From NCBI GenBank assembly GCA_027347805.1, contig DAIEQP010000102.1:1-6000 (forward strand): a stretch of DNA of 6,000 nt, written 5' to 3'. Made by a program: the position numbers and the translations under genes. This stretch comes from Ignavibacteria bacterium. Lineage in GTDB: Bacteria; Bacteroidota; Ignavibacteria; Ignavibacteriales; Melioribacteraceae. Position 1 is the stretch's first letter. Every line of letters starts with the position of its first letter. This document shows positions 1 to 5,553 of the stretch, one piece after another. The notes under the pieces are model-generated. The model was given only the letters and a program-made list of their open reading frames with translations. It made no database searches and was not told the DNA's origin.

Positions 1-186
1 AGCGGTCCTCTTTTGAAGAACGGTATGACTTTGGCAATTGAACCCATGATAAACATGGGAACTCACAAAGTTCTTGTTGCCGAAGATGGATGGACAGTAT
101 TAACGGCAGATGGAAAACCATCGGCACATTTTGAACACACCATCGCAATTATTGATGGTAAACCGGAGATATTAACGGTAAGTTAA
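1..186 (+). CDS. map: Methionine aminopeptidase, type I (C-terminal part only)
   Basis: This is the last 61 codons of a gene whose start lies before the window; frame 1 is open from base 1 to the TAA at 184-186. The enzyme removes the initiator methionine from nascent proteins in the cytoplasm using a two-metal centre. Visible are the segment around IEPMI (fragment residues 13-17), whose Glu14 is a family metal ligand, and the segment FEHTI (residues 44-48), whose Glu45 is the bridging metal ligand. The DGWTV stretch between them is also typical of type I enzymes. The protein ends shortly after the EHTI motif, as is normal. It directly precedes infA and overlaps it by one base (TAATG), which fits the usual secY-adk-map-infA order of the spc operon. 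The missing N-terminal part cannot be judged. Confidence 0.95.
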   Translation, partial: SGPLLKNGMTLAIEPMINMGTHKVLVAEDGWTVLTADGKPSAHFEHTIAIIDGKPEILTVS

Positions 187-404
187 TGGCAAAACAAGGA
201 CCAATTAAAGTTGACGGAGTAATTACAGAAACGTTGCCAAATGCAACTTTCAAAGTACGTCTTGATAATGGTCATGAAATTCTTGCTCATATTTCCGGCA
301 AAATGAGAATGCACTTTATAAAAATTTTAGTCGGTGATAAAGTTTCTATCGAATTATCACCATACGATTTGAACAAAGGTAGAATTACATACAGATACAA
401 ATAA
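186..404 (+). CDS. infA: Translation initiation factor IF-1
   Basis: The 72-residue product has the same length as E. coli IF-1 and is a single S1-type OB fold. It binds the 30S A site and works with IF-2 and IF-3 in start-codon selection. Diagnostic segments are NGHEILAHISGKMRMHFIKIL (in the span about 28-48) and the C-terminal SPYDLNKGRITYRYK, which closely match the family. The ATG shares its A with the map stop codon (TAATG). Only a weak GGTAAG lies 3 bases upstream, with a GGAG at 165-168 too far away, so translation probably depends on coupling to map. The start is fixed by the conserved MAKQ N-terminus. The next gene, rpmJ, begins 12 bases after the stop. Confidence is very high. Confidence 0.97.
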   Translation: MAKQGPIKVDGVITETLPNATFKVRLDNGHEILAHISGKMRMHFIKILVGDKVSIELSPYDLNKGRITYRYK

Positions 405-416
405 CGGAGTTTTAGG

Positions 417-530
417 ATGAAGGTTAGAGCTTCAATCAAAAAAATGTGTGAACATTGCAAGATTATCAGAAGAAAAGGTGTAGTGCGAGTAATCTGCAAG
501 AACCCTAAACACAAACAAAGACAAGGTTAA
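417..530 (+). CDS. rpmJ: 50S ribosomal protein L36 (bL36), zinc-binding form
   Basis: A 37-codon gene encodes a small basic protein that begins MKVRASIKKMCEHCK and ends NPKHKQRQG, the standard bL36 pattern. Cys11, Cys14, Cys27 and His32 form the zinc-ribbon set (C-X2-C-X12-C-X4-H), so this is the zinc-dependent (C+) version. L36 sits in the large subunit and stabilises 23S rRNA folding near the peptidyl-transferase side. A GGAG at 406-409 lies 7 bases before the ATG. It sits between infA (12-base gap) and rpsM (18-base gap), its usual place at the spc/alpha junction. The gene is complete and of normal length. Confidence 0.96.
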   Translation: MKVRASIKKMCEHCKIIRRKGVVRVICKNPKHKQRQG

Positions 531-534
531 AATT

Positions 535-540
535 AGGAGG
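535..540 (+). promoter_or_regulatory. Strong ribosome binding site for rpsM
   Basis: A full AGGAGG, 8 bases before the TTG start of rpsM. It is the best Shine-Dalgarno match in the window, and it supports the TTG at 549 as the true start: there is no in-frame ATG nearby, and the conserved S13 N-terminus (ARLAGIDLP) begins right after the TTG. Confidence 0.85.
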
Positions 541-548
541 TTATAGAT

Positions 549-932
549 TTGGCTCGTTTAGCAGGTATCGACTTACCGAAAAATAAAAAAGCTTATATCG
601 GATTACAGTATATATTCGGTATTGGTGAAAAGTCATCAACAGATATTTTAGCTAAAGCTAATGTTGATCCACACAAAAAAGTTGGTGAATTAACAGAAGA
701 AGAATTAGCAAAAATCCGTTCAATAATGACTGCGGATTACAAAGTGGAAGGTGCTCTTAGAAGTGAAGTTCAGATGAATATTAAGAGACTTATGGATATT
801 GGTACGTATCGTGGAATTAGACACAGAAGAGGATTGCCTGCGCGCGGACAGAGAACTAGAACAAACTCTAGAACCAGAAAAGGTAAACGTAAAACTGTAG
901 CTGGCAAAAAGAAAGTTGCTGCTAAGAAGTAA
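549..932 (+). CDS. rpsM: 30S ribosomal protein S13 (uS13), TTG start
   Basis: The 127-residue product matches uS13, which sits in the head of the small subunit and contacts the P-site tRNA and, through bridges B1a/B1b, the large subunit. The N-terminal MARLAGIDLPKNKKAYIGL and the following IFGIG helix-hairpin region (about 15-35) are typical. The basic segment around residues 88-113 (RGIRHRRGLPARGQRTRTNS and following) is the family signature that reaches towards the tRNA. The tail after about residue 113 is Lys/Ala rich (ending KKVAAKK) and makes the protein slightly longer than the usual 118-126 residues. The start codon is TTG, set by the conserved N-terminus and an AGGAGG 8 bases upstream. 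It opens the alpha-operon part of the cluster; rpsK follows after 26 bases. Confidence 0.97.
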   Translation: MARLAGIDLPKNKKAYIGLQYIFGIGEKSSTDILAKANVDPHKKVGELTEEELAKIRSIMTADYKVEGALRSEVQMNIKRLMDIGTYRGIRHRRGLPARGQRTRTNSRTRKGKRKTVAGKKKVAAKK

Positions 933-947
933 TAAATAATTTTTATT

Positions 948-953
948 GAGGAG
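948..953 (+). promoter_or_regulatory. Ribosome binding site for rpsK
   Basis: GAGGAG, 5 bases before the TTG at 959. Together with the conserved S11 N-terminus directly downstream it decides in favour of TTG as the start codon. Confidence 0.8.
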
Positions 954-958
954 TAAAA

Positions 959-1345
959 TTGGCTAAAGCTGTTAAAAAGACACGGAAGAAAGTTCACGTA
1001 GATGCTGTAGGTGTTGCTCATATTAAAGCAACATTCAACAACGTGATAGTTACGATAACTGATATTTACGGCAACACAATTTCATGGTCATCTGCCGGTA
1101 AAAATGGTTTTAAGGGCTCTAGAAAAAATACGCCCTATGCATCTCAGGTTACAGCAGAAGCTGCTGCAAAAGAAGCACATGATCTTGGACTTCGTAAAGT
1201 TGATGTTTTTGTTAAAGGTCCCGGTGCTGGTAGAGAAGCAGCTATTAGAGCACTAAATACTGCTGGTTTGGAAATTTTATCAATCAAAGATCAAACTCCA
1301 ATTCCACACAACGGATGCAGACCACCAAAACGTAGAAGAGTTTAA
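959..1345 (+). CDS. rpsK: 30S ribosomal protein S11 (uS11), TTG start
   Basis: The 128-residue product is uS11, which lies on the platform of the 30S subunit and contacts 16S rRNA near the E site and the mRNA exit. Characteristic stretches are HIKATFNNVIVTITDIYGN (about 21-39), SAGKNGFKGSRKNTPYASQ (about 45-63), the glycine-rich KGPGAGREAAIRAL (about 86-99) and the basic C-terminus PHNGCRPPKRRRV. The length is normal for the family. The start is TTG, as in rpsM just upstream, with GAGGAG 5 bases before it. The extreme N-terminus is Lys rich (AKAVKKTRKKVHVD). rpsD begins 14 bases after the stop, so the genes are very probably co-transcribed. Confidence 0.97.
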   Translation: MAKAVKKTRKKVHVDAVGVAHIKATFNNVIVTITDIYGNTISWSSAGKNGFKGSRKNTPYASQVTAEAAAKEAHDLGLRKVDVFVKGPGAGREAAIRALNTAGLEILSIKDQTPIPHNGCRPPKRRRV

Positions 1346-1359
1346 AGGAGAATTTTTAG

Positions 1360-1986
1360 ATGGCAAGATACACAGGTTCAAGTTGCAAATTATGCAGAAG
1401 AGAAAAAACTAAACTTTTTCTTAAAGGATCAAAATGTTATTCAGAAAAATGTCCACTTGAAAAGAGAAATTATGCTCCAGGTCAGCATGGACTTTCACGT
1501 CGTGCTAAGGTTTCTGAATACGGAGTTCAATTAAGAGAAAAACAAAAAGTAAAAAGACTTTACGGATTGCTCGAAACACAGTTCCGTAATTATTTTGAAA
1601 CTGCAAACCGTCAGAAAGGTATTACAGGCGCAAACCTTATTAAAGTATTGGAAAGAAGACTTGATAACGTTGTGTTCCGTTTAGGTTTTGCTCCATCAAG
1701 AAAATCCGCTCGCCAGTTGGTATTGCATGGTCATTTTACTGTTAACAATGGTGTAGTTGATATACCTACTTACCTTCTATCTCCAGGTGACGTTATCGCT
1801 GTTCGTGATAAAAGCAAGAAGTTGGATGCTATTCACAATTCATTAAGAAGAACAAAAGATAACGTTTATAACTGGCTTTCAATTGATAAAGCTTCAATGA
1901 GCGGAACATTTATTAATGTGCCTGAAAGAGAAGAAATTCCGTTGAACGCCAACGAACAACTTATTGTTGAGTTTTATTCTAAGTAG
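1360..1986 (+). CDS. rpsD: 30S ribosomal protein S4 (uS4), zinc-binding form
   Basis: The 208-residue product is uS4, a primary 16S rRNA binder that nucleates assembly of the 30S body and helps form the mRNA entry site. Cys9, Cys12, Cys26 and Cys31 form a four-cysteine zinc site, like that of Thermus S4 and unlike the E. coli form. The S4 RNA-binding domain spans about residues 98-160 and includes RRLDNVVFRLGF, PSRKSARQLVLHGHFTVN and the downstream PGDVIAV turn. The protein ends in EFYSK, a normal uS4 C-terminus. AAAGGAG at 1344-1350 overlaps the rpsK stop and lies 9 bases before the ATG. S4 represses ribosomal genes in E. coli and B. subtilis, but I could not identify its target structure here. 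rpoA follows after 27 bases. Confidence 0.97.
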   Translation: MARYTGSSCKLCRREKTKLFLKGSKCYSEKCPLEKRNYAPGQHGLSRRAKVSEYGVQLREKQKVKRLYGLLETQFRNYFETANRQKGITGANLIKVLERRLDNVVFRLGFAPSRKSARQLVLHGHFTVNNGVVDIPTYLLSPGDVIAVRDKSKKLDAIHNSLRRTKDNVYNWLSIDKASMSGTFINVPEREEIPLNANEQLIVEFYSK

Positions 1987-2013
1987 AGTTAAAAATTATT
2001 AAGAGGATACTAA

Positions 2014-3009
2014 ATGAGCTATCCATTCATTAAGATGCCAGAAGGAATAGTAGTTGACGAAACTTCCAGCAGCGAAAGATTTGGTAGATTTTATATTCAG
2101 CCGTTGGAACGCGGGTTTGCAGTTACATTAGGTAACTCAATCAGACGTGTGATGTTATCTTCCTTAACAGGCGCTGCAATTTGTGCTGTTAAGATTGAAG
2201 GTGTGCTTCATGAGTTTTCGACAATTCCAGGTGTGGTTGAAGATGTTACAGAAATTATTCTTAACTTAAAAAAAGTTAGAATGAGATTGGTTAATAAAAA
2301 AGCAACCGGATGCGAAATTTCTTTAAGCGGTTCAAGAGCATTTACAGCTGCAGATATTCAAAGTGCCTGCCCTGATGTAGAAATTTTGAACCCTGACCAG
2401 CATATTGCCAGAATGAATAATGATGCAAAGTTAAATATGGAAATTCGTTTTGGAATAGGCAAAGGTTATGTCCCGGGAAATGAACAGAAAATTCCTGAAA
2501 TAACAATCGGAACAATTCCAATCGATTCAATCTACACTCCTATTGTTAACGTTCGTTACGATATTGAAAATGTTCGTATTGGTGAAAGAAACGATTATGA
2601 AAAATTGACTTTGGAAGTAACAACAGATGGCTCGATTACACCATCAGAAGCTCTTTCAGGTGCGGCTAAAATTTTGAAAGATCATATTGCATTATTCATA
2701 AATTTTGAATCTGAACCGGAAGAAGAAAAAGTTGAAAATGAAAAAGATGCTGAGACAGAAAGATTAAGAAAAATACTTACTACAAGTGTTGAAGATCTTG
2801 AACTTAGCGTTCGTTCTCATAACTGTCTTAAAGCAAACAATATCAAAACTCTTGGCGATTTAGTTCGCAAAGATGAAGCTGATATGCTTAAGTTCAGAAA
2901 CTTTGGAAGAAAATCTCTTGCTGAATTACTTGAGATCGTTGATAGCCACGGACTCGAATTCGGTATGGATGTAGATAAATACATTTTAGATAAACCAGAA
3001 ACCAAGTAG
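2014..3009 (+). CDS. rpoA: DNA-directed RNA polymerase subunit alpha
   Basis: The 331-residue product is the alpha subunit, close to the 329 of E. coli. The N-terminal domain (about 1-230) dimerises and nucleates assembly of beta and beta'. It carries ERGFAVTLGNSIRRVMLSSL (32-51), whose Arg45 matches the E. coli assembly residue, and the KIEGVLHEFSTIPGVVEDV stretch (60-78). A Glu/Lys-rich flexible linker (about 231-250) leads to the C-terminal domain (about 251-321). In that domain, the residues equivalent to E. coli R265, N268, C269, G296, K298, S299 and E302 are present as R267, N270, C271, G298, K300, S301 and E304. Binding to UP elements and activators is therefore probably canonical. GAGGA at 2003-2007 lies 6 bases before the ATG. 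The stop TAG is 20 bases before rplQ. Confidence 0.97.
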   Translation: MSYPFIKMPEGIVVDETSSSERFGRFYIQPLERGFAVTLGNSIRRVMLSSLTGAAICAVKIEGVLHEFSTIPGVVEDVTEIILNLKKVRMRLVNKKATGCEISLSGSRAFTAADIQSACPDVEILNPDQHIARMNNDAKLNMEIRFGIGKGYVPGNEQKIPEITIGTIPIDSIYTPIVNVRYDIENVRIGERNDYEKLTLEVTTDGSITPSEALSGAAKILKDHIALFINFESEPEEEKVENEKDAETERLRKILTTSVEDLELSVRSHNCLKANNIKTLGDLVRKDEADMLKFRNFGRKSLAELLEIVDSHGLEFGMDVDKYILDKPETK

Positions 3010-3029
3010 TATTTACAGAAGGTTGAAGA

Positions 3030-3584
3030 ATGAGACATAGAGTCAGAGGAAGAAAATTAACAAGAACATCTAGCCACAGACAGGCAACTTTAAGAAACTT
3101 GGCAATGTCTTTGTTGAAACACAAAAAAATTACAACTACTGTTGCTAAAGCAAAAGAATTGAAAAAATTTGTTGAACCAATGATTACTCGTGCTAAAAAT
3201 GATTCAGTACATGCAAGAAGAGTTGTTGCATCTGATGTAAACGACAAATCATTGATCAAAGAATTATTCACTGAAATTGTAGCAAAAATTGGAAATCGCC
3301 CCGGTGGTTATACTAGAGTTATCCGTCTTGGCCAAAGAAAAGGTGACGGCGCTGAAATGGCAATTATTGAATTAGTTGATTACAGCGGAATAGTAAAACC
3401 AAAAGTTTCTAAGAAAGAAAAAACTGAAGATAAACCGGTTGAAGAAAAAGCTGAAGAAAAGAAAGAAGAGAAAAAAGCAGCTTCGAAACCCAGAGCTAGA
3501 AAATCTGCTGAACCAAAAGAAAAAAAGGTTAAAGCTCCAGCTGAGAAGAAAACAAAATCGACTCACGTTAAAAAGGGTTCTTAA
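3030..3584 (+). CDS. rplQ: 50S ribosomal protein L17 (bL17) with long charged C-terminal tail
   Basis: Residues 1-117 are an ordinary bL17: MRHRVRGRKLTRTSSHRQA at the start, the ALxxHKKITTTVAKAKELK helix region (about 25-45), and GNRPGGYTRVIRLGQRKGDGAEMAIIELVD (about 88-117). L17 lies near the peptide exit side of the large subunit and helps its assembly. E. coli L17 ends at about residue 127. Here an extra tail of roughly 65 residues (118-184) is made almost entirely of Lys, Glu, Ala and Pro, and is likely disordered and net positive. Such tails are known in Bacteroidota/Chlorobiota relatives. The tail stays in frame to a TAA followed directly by a terminator, so it does not look like a frameshift. 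AGAAGG at 3017-3022 lies 7 bases before the ATG. It is the last gene of the operon. Confidence 0.96.
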   Translation: MRHRVRGRKLTRTSSHRQATLRNLAMSLLKHKKITTTVAKAKELKKFVEPMITRAKNDSVHARRVVASDVNDKSLIKELFTEIVAKIGNRPGGYTRVIRLGQRKGDGAEMAIIELVDYSGIVKPKVSKKEKTEDKPVEEKAEEKKEEKKAASKPRARKSAEPKEKKVKAPAEKKTKSTHVKKGS

Positions 3585-3603
3585 TATTTCTTCGGAAAAA
3601 ATT

Positions 3604-3633
3604 AAAGCCGATACATTTTGTATCGGCTTTTTT
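3604..3633. terminator. Bidirectional intrinsic terminator between rplQ and the symporter gene
   Basis: A perfect 12-bp inverted repeat (3604-3615 against 3619-3630, core GCCGATACA) encloses a 3-base TTT loop. On the + strand it is followed by a T run (3628-3633, then ATTTTA), 19 bases after the rplQ stop. On the - strand the same stem lies 6 bases past the symporter stop and is followed by TTTAATTTTTT. It can therefore end transcription from both convergent units. The stem has only a moderate GC content, but it is uninterrupted. Confidence 0.92.
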
Positions 3634-3636
3634 ATT

Positions 3637-5424
3637 TTACATCCACAATGTTTTTATTGTTCTCAGCAACACTATAACACTTAAGCAAAATATTCCCAAT
3701 AGAAAAAATCCATACTCAACTCTGCCGTAAAGAAAATTTCCCACGGTGAATAGTGAAGACCAAATTACTACACATCCTGAAATCCATCCAATCAATCCTA
3801 GTGAGAAGTTATACTTCTCAGGTTCTAAAGTTTTGCTTGATAGATTTTTAATATCACTCCATCCTGGACCAATTGGTCTAATCTTTTCATAAAAATTGAT
3901 AAGAACCTTTTGTTCTGTTTGCGGTCCAAAATATGCAGCAAGCAGCCAGCTGACTGTTGTGAAAACTATTGTAATTATTAATCCAGCATGCGTACTAATG
4001 TGAACTCCATTTTTTGATAATATTAGCAGAACAAGTGAAATAATAAATGAACTTGCCATTGCAATTACTTCGCACCAGGCGTTGATGCGCCACCAGAACC
4101 ATCTCAGCAGGTAAAGCAATCCTGTTCCAGCACCAACCTGCAGAATAATATCGAATGCTTCCTTTGCAGTATCCAAAAGGAAAGCTAGAGTTGATGAAGC
4201 AACGAACAAAATTATAGTAGAAATTCTACCTGCAAATACATAATGTTTTTCTGATTCATCTTTTTTTATGAAACGTCTATAAAAATCGTGAACCAGGTAG
4301 GATGCGCCCCAATTTAAATGCGTTAGTATTGTGGATGAATTTGCTGCAATTAATCCTCCGACCATTAAACCAATAAAACCAACTGGCAGAAATTTCAACA
4401 TGGCAGGATATGCAATATCATGCCCCAGAAGTTTTGGATCTAAATTTGGGAAAGCTTTTTGAATGTCTGAAAGTTGCGGATAAACAATAATTGAACATAA
4501 CCCGACAATTATCCAAGGCCATGGTCGCAGAACATAATGAGCAACATTAAAAAATAGAACTGCTCCCAATGAATCTTTTTCTGATTTTGATGCAAGCATT
4601 CTTTGTGCGATGTAGCTTCCGCCTCCCGGCTCAGCACCGGGGTACCAAACTGACCACCATTGCACTGCAACAGGAATTATAAAAATCGCAACTGCAATAT
4701 CCCAGTTGTTTGAAAAATCGGGTAGCATGTTTAAATAATTTATTCCGCCGGGACCTTTAGCTGAAGAAAGTTTTTCAATCATTCCATGCAGTCCGCCAAC
4801 CTGTGGAAGCTGTAATGCAAAATAAGCCGCAGCAATAACGGCTGTCATCTTTATAAAAAACTGAATCATGTCAATGATTAATACTCCCCATAAACCGGAA
4901 AAAGTTGCAAACGCAACATTTAAAATCCCAACAGCAATTAGAGTTTGCCAGCGTTCAAGACCAAATAGAATTCCAGCAATTTTACACGCAGCTAAATTTA
5001 CTGTTGACATAATCATGCAGTTGAAAAAGAAGCCTAAATACACTGCACGAAATCCACGAACAAAACCAGCGGCCTTCCCTGAATATCTTAATTCATAAAA
5101 TTCTAGATCTGTCATTACACCGCTTCTTCTCCAAAGCCGTGCATAAAAGAAAACAGTTGAAACACCAGTAAGTACGAAAGCCCACCATACCCAGTTCCCG
5201 GCAACGCCATTAGTCCTAACAATGTTTGTTACTAAGTTTGGGGTATCACTGCTGAATGTGGTTGCCACCATTGATAAACCTGCCAGCCACCAGGGAACAG
5301 ATCTGCCTGAAGCAAAAAATTCTGAAGTGTTTTTACCGGCTCGTTTACCGTAAAAAAGTGCGGGCACAAAGCAAATTAAAAGTGAAGCCGCTATTATAAC
5401 CCAATCAAGAAGTTGCAGTTTCAT
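3637..5424 (-). CDS. Sodium:solute symporter (SSS family), substrate unknown
   Basis: The 595-residue inner-membrane protein belongs to the SSS family (TC 2.A.21), which imports a solute with Na+. It has about 14 hydrophobic segments, the first at residues 4-25. Family hallmarks are EFFASGRSVPWWLAGLSMVATTFSS (35-59) and GGLIAANSSTILTHLNWGASYLVHDFYRR (356-384). In the second, A361, S364 and T365 line up with the Na2 sodium-site residues of Vibrio SGLT; A54 and F57 fall at the positions of its other Na2 contacts. A hydrophilic stretch (about 500-540, with NFYEKIRPIGPGW) precedes the last two helices, as in the large glucose-type members I recall. Substrate cannot be told from sequence alone: sugar is a guess. 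The ATG at 5422-5424 has a weak TGGAAA 6 bases upstream. The gene is convergent with rplQ and divergent from ysxC, so it is probably transcribed alone. Confidence 0.93.
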   Translation of the reverse strand: MKLQLLDWVIIAASLLICFVPALFYGKRAGKNTSEFFASGRSVPWWLAGLSMVATTFSSDTPNLVTNIVRTNGVAGNWVWWAFVLTGVSTVFFYARLWRRSGVMTDLEFYELRYSGKAAGFVRGFRAVYLGFFFNCMIMSTVNLAACKIAGILFGLERWQTLIAVGILNVAFATFSGLWGVLIIDMIQFFIKMTAVIAAAYFALQLPQVGGLHGMIEKLSSAKGPGGINYLNMLPDFSNNWDIAVAIFIIPVAVQWWSVWYPGAEPGGGSYIAQRMLASKSEKDSLGAVLFFNVAHYVLRPWPWIIVGLCSIIVYPQLSDIQKAFPNLDPKLLGHDIAYPAMLKFLPVGFIGLMVGGLIAANSSTILTHLNWGASYLVHDFYRRFIKKDESEKHYVFAGRISTIILFVASSTLAFLLDTAKEAFDIILQVGAGTGLLYLLRWFWWRINAWCEVIAMASSFIISLVLLILSKNGVHISTHAGLIITIVFTTVSWLLAAYFGPQTEQKVLINFYEKIRPIGPGWSDIKNLSSKTLEPEKYNFSLGLIGWISGCVVIWSSLFTVGNFLYGRVEYGFFLLGIFCLSVIVLLRTIKTLWM

Positions 5425-5553
5425 GGATTGTTTCCATTTTATTTAGTCTGTAATACCAACTTAAGAATATATTTCATTCAAAAAAATATTTTTGGAAAGT
5501 AAGTGAATTTTTAATTGAATATCTTTTCGGTATAAAAATATTCAAATAGCAAA
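5425..5553. other. Divergent AT-rich intergenic region between the symporter gene and ysxC
   Basis: These 129 bases separate two divergent genes and must hold the start signals for the symporter, and probably for ysxC. The sequence is extremely AT rich, with a perfect palindrome AAAAATATTTTT (5482-5493). TATTTTTG at 5487-5494 fits the Bacteroidota -7 pattern TAnnTTTG on the + strand, but I find no convincing -33 TTG at the right distance. TATAAA at 5531-5536 resembles a -10 box without a good -35. No promoter can be assigned with confidence. Confidence 0.6.
5515..5545. repeat. 8-bp inverted repeat just upstream of ysxC
   Basis: TTGAATAT (5515-5522) and its exact reverse complement ATATTCAA (5538-5545) are separated by 15 bases and end 8 bases before the ysxC ATG. 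It could be an operator or a weak leader hairpin. In DNA this AT rich it could also be chance. Confidence 0.4.

Noticed and set aside
531..548. A possible S4 autoregulatory pseudoknot before rpsM, as in E. coli
   Set aside because: The gap is only 18 bases and I could not fold a structure resembling the E. coli target from it and its flanks.
2894..3271. A 125-codon - strand reading frame across the rpoA/rplQ junction
   Set aside because: It lies antisense to two certain genes, shows no recognisable family and reads as a shadow of their codons.
3381..3584. A frameshift creating an artificial L17 tail
   Set aside because: The tail composition is typical of such extensions in related phyla, the frame continues cleanly to a TAA, and a terminator follows at once.
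3439..3684. An 81-codon + strand reading frame very rich in Lys and Arg
   Set aside because: It is a shifted frame of the A/G-rich rplQ tail and runs through the terminator; the L17 frame explains the sequence.
4868..5098. A 76-codon + strand reading frame inside the symporter gene
   Set aside because: It is antisense to well-supported membrane segments of the symporter and has no ribosome binding site or family resemblance.
5487..5494. TATTTTTG as a Bacteroidota-type -7 promoter element for ysxC
   Set aside because: It fits TAnnTTTG, but no -33 TTG is at the expected distance and the match is easy to get by chance in this AT-rich DNA.
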